Positions 32,571-44,055 of a stretch of 64,000 nucleotides of DNA are shown piece after piece. Within the stretch, counting starts at the first letter, position 1. Each line of letters begins with the position of its first letter. The notes beneath the pieces were generated by a model. That model worked only from the letters and a program-made list of their open reading frames with translations, was not told the origin of the DNA and made no database searches. Origin of the DNA: Turnera subulata. Its lineage: Eukaryota > Streptophyta > Magnoliopsida > Malpighiales > Passifloraceae. A program made the position numbers and the translations under genes. The stretch covers positions 154,603-218,602 of the forward strand of contig JAKUCV010004356.1 in the NCBI GenBank assembly GCA_028386065.3, given 5' to 3'.

Positions 32571-33700
32571 TTATAATTGGCATTTTTTTTTTCTTCTTTC
32601 TTTGTTTTAATCCTTACAATCTATTAAACAATACTACCGAACTGAAGTACTACTTGGAGAAGGCTTTAACTTATACTGCTCAGTATCACTGCCCACCAAA
32701 TTATTTAGAGAATATGGTCTGCAATGTTGTAGATCATGCAGATGCTTACGATTTGGGGAATGATACTCTGAGCGAAATAGCTGCTGGTGTAGTTGTTTAT
32801 GCTAATGCAGTTACACGCAGAGGAAATCAGACCTGCTTTGTTAATCCACCCACTTATGAATGCGAAAGTGATATTGGGTGGGGATGGCAAGTAATTAAGT
32901 AATTAAGCTATTCTTTATTAAAAGCCTATATAGAGCTAGTATATTGCTGAATGGAATTTAATTAAATTAGTTTTTGCAGAGATGTAGTGAGATGGTGATG
33001 CCTATTGCCCCAAGCAATAATACCATGTTCCAACCTCATCCCTTCGATTTTAATGCCTTCACCAAGGGTTGCATTGAAAACTATGGCGTCCCTCCTCGAC
33101 CTCATTGGGTCACTACTTATTACGGAGGACATGTAAGGCTTTTTCTTTGCATTTGAATAGTCCTGCCTGTCACATGTAGAAGATTATAAGATGTAAACTA
33201 GTAAACTAGAATATATTTGCAGATTAAGCTGTATTGATCTTTCTCTTGTATTGCAGAATATCAAGTTGATTCTCGAGAGATTTAGTAGCAATATTATTTT
33301 CTCCAATGGGCTGAAAGATCCATATAGTAGCGGCGAGTACGTGACCATAAAAAAAACTGGCGAACAAATTTTTTTGGCAAGTTTCATGATTGCTTAATTA
33401 GTGCTTAGTTCAGCAGTAACATCATGTCATCACTTTCAACAGGGTGTTGCAGAACATATCAGACACCGTCGTTGTTGTCACCACTGTCAATGGTATGTCC
33501 TTTTACTCCTTAATTTTTTATCATATTGAATTAAAATTGAATTGGAACGGGTCAGTGCAATACAAATTCATCAGAAACCTTCAACGCAGATCAATTCGTT
33601 CTAAACAAACACGGTTAAATTGTAGTCTAAAATTTTTTTAGAAAAAAATGTTTAGAGGAAGTTAAATTTCGTCCTTGCTTCTTCTCTTGCTCCAAGCTAC
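32571..33700 (+). pseudogene. Truncated tandem copy 3 of the S28 carboxypeptidase
   Basis: The copy starts inside intron 4 and has exons 5-8 (32620-32890, 32980-33132, 33257-33336, 33443-33492). Exon 9, carrying the catalytic histidine, is deleted, and intron 8 runs straight into 3' UTR-like sequence near 33630. The exon-5 acceptor is changed from ACAG to ACAA and the exon-5 last base from G to A, so splicing is damaged too. Frames remain open, so the decay is fairly recent. Confidence 0.85.
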
Positions 33701-34396
33701 TGGATCATAGGATCCAACCTACGCCTATCTGCTGTGTCTTATTTTATGCAATTTCTAGTTAGAGTTTTACCATAAGGATTGAAGACTAAGACCTTTTGTT
33801 CTATTATGCCTTAGAAATTTTTTATTAATATTTTTTTTTAAACTTTTTTTCCTTACACATGATATTGGTCAATCCCAAGCTTTCCAAACAATAGCCAATT
33901 CCACAGCTCAAACTCAATAAGTTATCCTTCCAAACGAAGTAGAAATATCAAAAAGATATCTTGTGTGCTTGAACAATTTAGTTTTTTTTTATGATAATGA
34001 ACAATTTAGTTGATAAAGCATAAAATATAATTATTTTGGTACATGAAGATGTAAATTATCAAGAAAGGTAAACATAATTAGTATACAATAAAATTTGGAC
34101 TGGTTATTCGTGATAAATTAGTTATACAGACTAGGTTATTTATGGATTTAAGTATTGTACAAACACGATGCCCTTATCACATTGGGCCTAAAAGTGACGA
34201 GCCCAACTAGTCACTCATTACAGTAAAAGAAATAATTCCAGAATAAAGGCGTGTTTTACCATTCAAATTTTCCAGCCCATTTTTTTTTCCTTTTGGACAG
34301 CATAAAAAAAAGTACAAATGCCTTTATATATTTTTTTACACACTTTGTTTGTGAATTAAATTAATTTATATATTTTTTTGTAAAGTTTGGCTATCA
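33701..34396. other. Downstream flank of S28 copy 3
   Basis: To about 34320 this matches the flanks of copies 1 and 2. The rest is AT-rich and featureless up to the target duplication of the Mutator-like element. Confidence 0.6.
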
Positions 34397-34939
34397 GTCT
34401 TTTTTAGGATTATGACCCTCCAACATGTCTGTACTATTTAGTTCGATTCTTTTAACTACTTCTACTTTTTTTGGGCCCATCCTATACCTCTACTATATTA
34501 ATCGGTTCCATTGTATCCTTCCGTCTATCTCCCGTCAAGGAGACTCATAATTGTTAAAGGTTCTTCTCTTACTTTCCTTAAGGAACAATAGTATTTCTTA
34601 CTCCCTCTTCAGGAACTATGGTACTATCCCCGAGTTCAAAAGAGACTACTGGACAAGGTAATGGATATTTGGTACGTGGCGTTGTTCGGTTCTTTTATAT
34701 ACCTGTACTTTTTTTTGCTTATCCTATACCAGTACTATATCAAATAGTTCCATTTTGTACTAGTCTAATGGATTTCAACTAATGCTAGGTGGCTTTTGTC
34801 ATGTGGAATTTTTGTGGCCCCCACTAATTGATAAAATAAAAACTGATTCTTTTGAAAATAAAAAAATACAAAATTAATTTTAAATTTTTTAATGATTTTC
34901 TAATTTTTTTCAAGTTAAACAATTTATCTTTTTTTTCTA

Positions 34940-35335
34940 TTTTCAGGTTTTTGCAGGACATAAAACGTTTTTCTCCTTTTTCACAAAAAAACTAACTACA
35001 ACTTATCTTTTTATTACTTTTTCCAGTTTCAAAATTATATTCGAGCAAAAATTATTTTATTGATTAGTGGGGTCCATAATAATTATTGGTGATTTGCATG
35101 GCATAAAACGTTTTCCTCTTTTGTTTTTCAAGAAAATTAGTCTTAGTTAACCTTTTTATTACTTTTTTCAGTTTCAAAATTCTATAAAATCAAAAATTAT
35201 TTTATCGATTAGTGTGGCCTACGAAAATTATTGTTGATTTTCAAAGCATAAAATATTTTTCTCTGTTTTTACAAAAAATTAACCTTAATTATTTTTTTAT
35301 TATTTTTATCAATTAGTGGGGTCCATAAAATTCCA
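34940..35335 (+). repeat. Three diverged tandem repeats in the core of the Mutator-like element
   Basis: Units of about 140 bases share a block running from CATAAAACGTTTTTCTC through TTTTTATTACTTTTT to ATTAGTGGGGTCC. They start near 34958, 35101 and 35246. The third is shorter. Confidence 0.65.
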
Positions 35336-36097
35336 CATGACAAAAGCCACCCGGCATTAGTTGAAGTCCGTTAGGCTAGATTGATAGAAGGACAGAATGG
35401 AACCATTTAATATAGTACAGGTATAAGATAGGCCAAAAAAAAGTACAGGTACATAAAAGAACCGAACAAAATAGTATAGGAATGTGGGGGGCCAATAATT
35501 TGCCACATGTGATGCCACATGGCATCAAGTCTACCACATGTCACGCCACGTAGCATCAGTTAATGGTCAAATTGACGGGAGATAGACGGAAGGATGCGAT
35601 GGGACGAATTTATTTAGTATAAGTATACAATGGAACCGATTAATATAGTAAAGGTATAGGATGGGCCAAAAAAAAAGTAGAGGTACTTAAGGGTTCGTTT
35701 GGTTGCCTGGACTGTAAACTTGGACTCGTCTGGACTTGGACTGAATTGGATTGGCCTGAGACCACGTTTGGTTGTCTGGACTGTATGACTGGACTTTAGA
35801 CTATTTCAAGCAGACCACGTTTGGTTATACATGGTCTGGACCTAGACTAAATGACAAAAATGACCAGAATACCCTTAAAATTGAAATGAGAAAAGATATT
35901 AGCTGTTTGAGTTAATATGTATACCACCCCATATATTTTTGAATTTCTATATGATTTACTCAATTAGTAAGCATGTACACCATTAATTTTCTCCATTTGT
36001 ATACTATATATTTATTAACATATGTCTATTAAATAAAATAAATTTAATAAGACAAAATGTCACATTAAATATTTATTCCATATTATGATGTTCACAT

Positions 36098-36134
<37 letters not shown>

Positions 36135-36457
36135 GTACACTATATAAAAATGACATAGTTAAATAAATAAGTTTATTGGCACGAAATATAAATCACTTCT
36201 TGAATAACAATACCTTTTTTTATTATTACTGAAAAATATTATTCATCAAAGTAAGTAAATTTATATTCAAATTACATTCACATTCATTTTTTTTTAAAAA
36301 AATGCAATCAAAACAGACGTACTAATATTAATTGACACCAAAAAATGATAAAAAATAATATTTAATTAAATTATATAAAAGTAGATACATATTCGATTTC
36401 TATTATTAAAAAATGACGTAATATATAAAAATGACATTTTTTAAATATATGAAAAGG

Positions 36458-39400
36458 TTATTCTAGCCCTCTCCTAACACTAGGCTTTTCCACTGCATCA
36501 GAAGAACTTTTCCACTCATAGCAATATTCACATCTGAAGCATAGTACCACCCCAATACTGAAGCCTTCAACCACCGCAGCTTTTTCCCAAGATGAATTAA
36601 CACCCGGAGAGACTTTCTTCTCCCAAGAAGCATCTCCTGCACCAATGCATTTCAAATATCAATATTTGAATCAGGCACTAATAATATCAAAGTAGCATGC
36701 CACAATAGGAAGTTTGTAGTGTAACAGCCCGGGTTAAAATTTGGATTTTTACCGGGACTGTTAAAGTCGTTTTACCGTGAATTACTGTTGAATTAATCTT
36801 GGGTAATTAATTCAAGGTAAATCGGGAGTCGTTTTTCGAAACCGAGGGTTTTCCCGCGCTCGTGATTTTCCCGCGGATTTTTCGAACCTAAGTTGGTATT
36901 TTTCGGATTTCGGAATTTCTCGGAAAATCACATCGGAAAATAACTAAGGAGGTATCGGTTATTTTCTGGTCCGGATCGGACTCGCCCGTAATATGGACGA
37001 ATTGTATTATTGATCATCACATGTATAATAGTAACTTTCTCAGTTTATAAGAAGAAGCAGCCGGTGGAAGAGGGGAGGAGGAAAAAAAAAAAAAAGAGAG
37101 AAAAGAGAGAAAAGGAGAGGAAAAAGAAAAAGGAGAGGAGAAGAAAAAAAAGAAAAGAAAAGAGAGAAATAGAAAAATAGGAATAAGGAAAAAAAAAAGA
37201 AAACAGAAAAAAAATACTGAGAGAGAGGGAAAAAAAATTAAATCAGAAAATGAAAAAAAAGAATTTCGGAAAAAAGCAGAAAAATAGAAAGAAAAATGAA
37301 GAAAAATAGAAAAAGAAAGAAAAAGAAAAAAAAAGCTACAGTGCGTCACCTCCTTCCTCGGGTTACTGTGCACTCGCCGCCGTTCCCCGCCGCAGATCGA
37401 CGCACCGCCGCCACCAACAGGTAGCCAACGACGTCGCGACCTCACCCCAGTCGGTACCGTCGCGTTCCACCGCCTGCAGCTGCCTGACGCGCCGACGACC
37501 CGGAGGAAACCCACGGATCTGTGTTCCTCCGCCTCCTGCGCCTTCTGCCGTCGCCGCCGCGCTGAGTTTGCTGCCGCCGTGGAGTCGCCCCAGCTTCACG
37601 ACCCCGCGCCAGCCTTCCCTCGTGTAGCCGCGCCGTCGACCGCCGCTGCTGGGTAAGAACCCGATTCTTCTGGGCGGGTCGCGGCCGGGTCGCGCCCTTC
37701 CTGGGTTGGATCCGAGTTGGGTTATTTAATTTATTTTTTTTNNNNNNNNNNNNNNNNNNNNNNNNNNNNNNNNNNNNNNNNNNNNNNNNNNNNNNNNNNN
37801 NNNNNNNNNNNNNNNNNNNNNNNNNNNNNNNNNNNNNNNNNNNNNNNNNNNNNNNNNNNNNNNNNNNNNNNNNNNNNNNNNNNNNNNNNNNNNNNNNNNN
37901 NNNNNNNNNNNNNNNNNNNNNNNNNNNNNNNNNNNNNNNNNNNNNNNNNNNNNNNNNNNNNNNNNNNNNNNNNNNNNNNNNNNNNNNNNNNNNNNNNNNN
38001 NNNNNNNNNNNNNNNNNNNNNNNNNNNNNNNNNNNNNNNNNNNNNNNNNNNNNNNNNNNNNNNNNNNNNNNNNNNNNNNNNNNNNNNNNNNNNNNNNNNN
38101 NNNNNNNNNNNNNNNNNNNNNNNNNNNNNNNNNNNNNNNNNNNNNNNNNNNNNNNNNNNNNNNNNNNNNNNNNNNNNNNNNNNNNNNNNNNNNNNNNNNN
38201 NNNNNNNNNNNNNNNNNNNNNNNNNNNNNNNNNNNNNNNNNNNNNNNNNNNNNNNNNNNNNNNNNNNNNNNNNNNNNNNNNNNNNNNNNNNNNNNNNNNN
38301 NNNNNNNNNNNNNNNNNNNNNNNNNNNNNNNNNNNNNNNNNNNNNNNNNNNNNNNNNNNNNNNNNNNNNNNNNNNNNNNNNNNNNNNNNNNNNNNNNNNN
38401 NNNNNNNNNNNNNNNNNNNNNNNNNNNNNNNNNNNNNNNNNNNNNNNNNNNNNNNNNNNNNNNNNTCTGGCACCAGGAACAGGTTGATAACCTGGTACGA
38501 CCCTAGCTTATCCGTGACGGGGCCCGGAAAGATAAAATTGGATAATTGGATTTTTATTGAGTCTTTTCGACTTTGGGTCGAGTCTTTTGGTTTGACTATT
38601 GTTTTTGGACTTGAGTAATTTTTAGTGTCCATATTGATCGTCTTTCCATTGTCGTGAGCACTTCGGACTCACCCCTCACCTGCGGGCTTTCATCCCGTAG
38701 GATGAGTTATTTGTTGTACAGGTTGGGTGCATTTCAGACAGGCTGCGGCGTTATCCCTTGGACGGGCTTGGATCCATAGTTTGCATGTGTCGCATACAGT
38801 GTTAGTGTTAGTTATTTAAAGTCTTCCGCTGTGCATACTTTTGATATTATTGGGCCATTGGGCCGATTGTGTTATTGTTATCGTTTTTATTATGGGCTGT
38901 CGAGCCCGGATATTTGTTTTATACACTGTATGCTGAGTCATTTTGGGTTGGGTTGTCACAGTTCCGGCTTGGGTTTACTGTGTACGGTAAATTCGGGTCA
39001 GGGCGTTTCATGTAGAGCGACCGCATTTGAGTCTTTTACTTTCCTAAGATATTGAATTGCAGAACTAGCTATAGATATTTGAATCAAGTATTGACGTCTA
39101 ATTCAGTTTTCACTTCGAAAAATACAAATCATAAAGAAACTTTTAGCATCCAAAGTGTATATTTGACTTCATTTGACACCATAAAAGTGCAAGTAAAATT
39201 TGACAGAGAAATGGGTAAAATCATATGGACAAATGGACATACTAAAATTCATTATATCCAACAGAAAATAATTTCACCTGTCATAAAATGAGTACCCTAC
39301 GGAAAAGCACACAATTTCTAATGCAACAACAGCACAGAACCCACCCCCACCCAATTCCTGCATCCTCACTGAGACACCAACTGCTACCTTTAACAGGGTT

Positions 39401-42400
39401 ACGCAAAAACACAGCAACATTCATCTACTTGACTGCCATGAACTGCAACATATGACTCCAAACTTCAGCCACCCATTTATTATTTCTTTTATACAAATGA
39501 CACAACCAACATTCAATAATGTGACATTATTCAAAATCCCTTGCAATTTCGGACAACATTGAACATATTAAGTATATTCAATAATAATGAAATCAAATGG
39601 TATGCCCAGAAATTTGTAGAAATATTAGCATGATGCACCCCTGCACACATGCTTTGTTAAGCTAAAAGAACTATTTTCTTTTTTAGAAGGCCATGATGAA
39701 CTCCTTATCAACACCAAGATTTCTCATATATTTTTGCAGATTCCTCATATATTAGCCCGACAAATTTAAAAAATTGAACTGATAATCTACCAAGTATTTC
39801 TTGGAACAAATAAGGTCGTAAACCATAATTAAATGGCAAGGCATAGTTAACAGAACATATAAAGGTGAACAGATGCTCAATGAAACTTATCCAGTAGAGA
39901 ATTTCATCATACAATAATCAATGAAGCTGCAACCGCACAAAGGCATACAATTATAGTGATCTTTAGAGAGCATTGACAAGTGAAGATGCATGAAATGCAA
40001 GAGAAGTTATTGAAGCACAAGATGAACTTCATTCATGTAACAGCCCGGGTAAAATTTGGATTTTTACCGGGACTGTAGAAGTCGATTTACCGTGATTTAC
40101 TGTTGAATTAATCTTGGGTAATTAATTCAAGGTAAATCAGGAGTCGTTTTTCGAAACCGAGAGTTTTCCCGCGCTCGTGATTTTCCCGTGGATTTTTCGG
40201 AACTAAGTTGGTATTTTTCGGGTTTCGGAATTTCTCGAAAAATCACACCGGAAAAATAACTACGAGGTATTGATTATTTTCTGGTCCGGATCGGACTCGC
40301 CCGTAATGCAGACGAAAATTCATTATTGATTGTCACATGTATAATAGTGTTCCACCGGTTTATAAAATGAAGAGAAAAAGAAAGCAGAAGAAGAGAAGGA
40401 GAGGAAGAAAGGAAGAGAGGAGAGGAAAAAAAAAAAGAGAGAAAAAGAAAGAAAAGGAGAGAAAAGAAAAAGAGAGAAAAAAAAGAAAAAAAAGAAGAAA
40501 ACAGAAAAAAAAATAATACTGAGAGACTAAAAGAAAGAAAAAAAAAAAGAGAAGAAGAAGAAATTGAAAGAAAAATAGAGGAAGAAAAGAAGAAAATAAG
40601 AAAAAGAAGAGAAAAATGAAAAAAAAACGGGTATAACACTGTTCATCGTCACCCCCAGTCCTCCCGTTACTGTGCACGCGACGGAGCTCCGGCCATCGTT
40701 TCGACGCACCACCGCCACCAGCAGGTAGCTCACGCCGTCGCGAGCTCACCCCCACCGGCCCCGAGTCATTCCGCCGCTTCTGCCGCCCACACGCGCCGTT
40801 GACCCGCCGGATTCCCCGCGGATCCGCTTCTCTTCCGGTCTGCTCCGTCACCGAGCCGCCTCGCGCCGAGGTTCCACCGTCCTTGGGGTCGCCGCCTCAC
40901 GCCGACCTCGCGCCTGCTGCTCCGCCATGCTCCCGCGCCCGTCGCCGCCGTCAGGACGCTGCAACCCGCGGGTAAGGCCGCGTCCGACTGTTTGACAGGC
41001 GGGTCGCGCCTGGGTTGACGGGTTGGGTTGGTTTATTTATTTATTGTTTTTAAAATTATATATATATACATATAAATCTGTTTATATAATTATTACTGCT
41101 AATTAATTTCTGGAAAAAAATAGGAATATTATTTTGGAAAATTATGGTTATGGAAACTATATATATATGTACTTTGTAAATAAAAGTTAATTATATTTTG
41201 TGTTGGAAAATACTATTACTATATATATTTAGAAAAGATAAATACTACAAATATTTTCTGAAAATTATAAATAGATTGTTATATTCTGGAAAAATTATGG
41301 AGTTTAATATTTTGGAAAGTATACTTATTTTATGAAAATATTTTTAAAGAGTTTTAATTAAAAAAAAAGTACCGAAATTGTATTCGGATATACGTATGGT
41401 TAAATATTTTCGATAAATGGAAATAATAAAAGATGAGTAACCGGGATGGGTACATATCGTAATATTGGCATCATGACATACTCTTATGTGCATTTATGTG
41501 TATGTATGATTTTGTGGTATAGGTTGGATATCGGGCAGTTTCTCGAGGAACCGGCTTTGGAACCTGTTGAGGATTCCGTATTTGATAATCGGCTAAGGTG
41601 AGGTTAAGTAAATATTTATTTACATCCCGTGATATCAAGTTGCTGTTTGCTTACAGTGCTCGATGTTGCTGGTATGATAATTTGTGGCTGTGTATGATTT
41701 GTTTTGAGATGATTTTGATTGATAATTGTTGCCGTTGATGTTGTTGAAATTATTGTTGCTGTTGATATAGTTGATAATGTTGGGATTGTGGGTATAAGTA
41801 AGATTGTTGTAGTTGTTGACTGTAGAACTGTGAGAGTTGAGTACCGGGGGTACTATTATGTGATGACAGTTTGATATTGGCTATTATCCAGACGAGCGGA
41901 GAGGCTGCGAGCCTGCTCGGGATAATGAGATAATGGTTGGATGATAGAGATGTGGTAATTAGTCGAGGAAAAAGGAAATAATAAAATTGAATACACTTAG
42001 ACATCTAGTGAGTCACAGTTGAATGTTGGAACAGCCAGATGGTAGTCTGATTTATGGTGCTGGGGGAGAGTGTGCTTGGGGTCTGCTCCCTGTCTGTACC
42101 AATTATTATTTTTAGGCGCTGGGGGAGAGTGTGCTTGGGGTCTGCTCCCTGTCTGTGCCAGTTATACGTGGAGGTACCAGGGCGGGGTCCACGGGCTAGC
42201 TAGCTTGACTACCAGGCGACGGCCATCATTTAACTTGTGATAGGGGCCCACTGCGGGCTTTCATCCCGTAGGTTGAGTTATTTGTGGTTCAGGTATATTG
42301 CATTCCAGACAGGCTGCGGCGTTATCCCTTGGACAGGACTCGGATCCATTAGTTGCATCATGGGTTGCATACAGAGTCATTGTGAGTCGTTAAGTCTTCC

Positions 42401-43224
42401 GCTGTGCATATTATTATTGTTGTTGGGCCATTGGGCCGATTTTATTATTGTTGATGTTTGTTATTTTGGGCCGTTGGGGCCGAGTTGTCGTTGTACACAC
42501 TGTATGCTGAGTCATGTTGGGTTGGGTCATCACAGTTCCGGCACGTGTTTACTGTGTACGGTAAATACAGGTCGGGGCGCTTCAATTCAGCCATCATTGC
42601 CACATTGTAATACTATATCAGGACAAATATGAAAAAGTAACTACTTAGTTTTTCCATAGTTGCACCATTTCAAGCAAGAAATTTTGCCGAAAATGGCAAC
42701 TCACCAGTCACCACAAAGCAGTGATACAATTTTTCCTTGACATTTTCTTTTGGGCGAAAGATCTAGTCTTGACTCTAAAAACCATATCACAAGCAACAAA
42801 CATTGGAAGTAAACAAATTGAAACGAAGTCCACTCTGAGTCCAATAGAAAACTGATACTGTGTTTAATATAACAAACATTGTTGTCGTTCAAAATAGAAA
42901 GGAAAAACAGATCATATTAAATGACAGTAACAGAAAGGAGATTCTCACCTGGTAAGTCGTTTCTTACAATGTCATCTTCCTTTATGTCTATTGGAGTTCT
43001 GGCTACATCTTCAGGGAAGATAGGTGAAGTTGCTGTTGCAGGAAATGATCCATGGTGATATCTCAATAATCATCACAATGATCATACAAGCTCATTCCAA
43101 CTAACGAATCCTGCTCAAATTAATTCAGGAATTATCAACACCATATATATTTAAGAAAGAAGAAAAAAAAAGAAAGAAGCATTACCCGTCGGTTGACAGG
43201 CCTTGCCAACGAGCTCTCGAATTC
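36458..43224 (-). CDS. Three phase-compatible exons of an unrecognised gene within the Harbinger-like element
   Basis: Minus-strand exons 43224-43186 (39 nt), 43061-42949 (113 nt) and 36636-36458 (179 nt) have good splice sites (acceptors TTTTGTAG, TATTGAG and TGGTGCAG; donors GG-GTAATG and CAG-GTGAGA) and join in one frame to a TAA stop. The readable product is about 110 residues: RARWQGLSTDGYHHG at the N side, an acidic middle (IKEDDIVRND), then a C-terminal exon with a hydrophobic run and a Cys group (CFRCEYCYEW). The start exon was not found. A transcribed-looking 5' region (43380-43560) with a possible donor at about 43540 lies upstream. The large last intron hosts both solo LTRs. I do not recognise the family. 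It is either a captured host gene or an accessory gene of the element. Confidence 0.45.
36720..39010 (+). mobile_element. Solo LTR containing an assembly gap
   Basis: It starts TGTAACAGCCCGGG and ends GGGGCGTTTCA-like (GGGCGTTTCA), with exact TGTAG duplications (36715-36719 and 39011-39015). A purine tract (37075-37335) and GC-rich zone (37340-37720) precede the gap. After it come the conserved 3' zone (38600-38720) and terminus. The unsequenced part corresponds to the AT-rich and hairpin zones of sister LTRs. Confidence 0.9.
37742..38465. other. Assembly gap (724 N)
   Basis: Only N characters are present. Open frames spanning the gap are artefacts. Confidence 0.99.
39011..40035. other. Intron sequence of the split gene between two solo LTRs
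   Basis: This is AT-rich sequence of the Harbinger-like element, lying in what I read as the last intron of the minus-strand gene. No further exon with convincing splice sites was found. Confidence 0.4.
40036..42584 (+). mobile_element. Solo LTR with a 72-bp duplicated module
   Basis: It starts TGTAACAGCCCGGG and ends GGGGCGCTTCA, with exact ATTCA duplications (40031-40035 and 42585-42589). TATAAAAT (40361-40368) is followed by a purine tract (40370-40625), a GC-rich zone (40640-41020) and an AT-rich zone. The GGGAT-type hairpins are absent. At the same place it has two copies of a roughly 72-base unit beginning GGCGCTGGGGGAGAGTGTGC-like sequence (42056-42165). Confidence 0.9.
42585..42948. 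other. Intron sequence beside the second solo LTR
   Basis: No ORF or repeat is supported here. It lies between the ATTCA duplication and the middle exon of the minus-strand gene. Confidence 0.4.
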
Positions 43225-43808
43225 CTACAAAACCGATTGAACAATCAACATGAAGCCCGATTTAAGAGCAAAACACAGGATAAAGAGGGAAATTACCATC
43301 TACATGATGGATTAAACACAAATTAACGGTTAATTGATAATTTTAAGAACTAGGGTTTAGGGAGCACAATTTGGGAATTTTCAATTTCCAAGCATAGATC
43401 GACAAAGGCAGAGTGTGGAGAGGAAGCAATCGAAGAAGAAGATGAGACGAAGCACGAAATAGAAGTCAAAGAAGAAGAAGAATGGCTAATTTACGAAGAA
43501 GAGAGGAGACAGAAGAGTTTTTTTTTTTTTAGCAAAACTCACCTAGAAGAACAGGAGAGAGAACGTGGACAGCTCGACTGAATCGGTGTGAAACAAAAAT
43601 GCCTTTTATTATTTGGGGTAATTGTTGGAATATTGTTAATTGACTGGGGTTATTTTTGTCCAAAAATTGGGAGTCCAAGTCCTCTGGACTTGAGGCCGCA
43701 CTCCACCCCGGAATCAAGATCGTTGGACTAGTCCCGCGTTCGTAGGCCTCGAGTCCATGCGAGTCCACGAGGACTACCCGCGGACTCGCGCTCCCAAACG
43801 CGGACTGT

Positions 43809-43834
43809 AGTCCAAGTCCGCGTGGACTTGGACT
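43809..43834. repeat. Perfect 11-bp hairpin near the right end of the Harbinger-like element
   Basis: AGTCCAAGTCC pairs with GGACTTGGACT around a GCGT loop. A shorter version (CAAGTCC-TCT-GGACTTG) lies at about 43676-43693, and loose copies of GGACTTGGACT occur near the left end (35720-35745). Subterminal repeats of this kind are common transposase-binding sites. Confidence 0.75.
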
Positions 43835-43914
43835 AGTCCAATGAACCAAACGCAGCATAAAAGAACCGAACTAAATAGTACAGATATGTTAGAGGGCCAT
43901 AATCTGTCTTTTTT

Positions 43915-44038
43915 GTCTATATAATAACTAACTTTGGAGAATAATCATATTATATAATATTGTACCAAAAATTTAGTTTAGTTAAACATGTAAACATGTT
44001 TACAATTTCTAAACCCCAAAAAATGTTCACTTGTTAAT
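43915..44038. other. Left flank of the LINE, part of duplicated block 1
   Basis: The end of this stretch (AAACCCCAAAAAATGTTCAC, then TTGTTAATATATTG) matches the start of the second block at about 50270-50350, so the LINE landed inside block 1. Confidence 0.6.
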
Positions 44039-44055
44039 ATATTGATCCCGTTGGT

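Larger units (their letters stand above)
35691..43857 (-). mobile_element. Harbinger-like TIR element carrying a split gene
   Basis: TAA flanks it on both sides (35688-35690 and 43858-43860). The left end is GGGTTCGTTTGGTTGCC, and the right end reads TGCTGCGTTTGGTTCATT on the other strand. Removing it rejoins GTAC-TTAA-AAGAACC in the Mutator TIR, which matches the intact TIR near 34450, so the borders are secure. A perfect 11-bp subterminal hairpin lies at 43809-43834. No transposase is visible. Inside are three minus-strand exons and two later solo LTRs. Without those LTRs the element is about 3.3 kb. Confidence 0.8.
34406..43905. mobile_element. Mutator-like element with TIRs over 100 bp and a 9-bp target duplication
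   Basis: GTCTTTTTT flanks it exactly (34397-34405 and 43906-43914). The left end AGGATTATGACCCTCC pairs with the right end (AGATTATGGCCCTCTAAC on the other strand). The inverted similarity runs from 34406 to about 34541 on the left, against 43905-43861 plus 35690-35573 on the right. A second inner inverted pair is 34680-34830 versus 35317-35470. Without the nested Harbinger-like element it is only about 1.3 kb, has no transposase and is therefore non-autonomous. A 9-bp duplication with long TIRs is the Mutator hallmark. Confidence 0.8.

Noticed and set aside
37442..38632. 396-residue and 256-residue open frames across 37442-38632
   Set aside because: Most of their length is the run of N; the open frame is an artefact of the gap.
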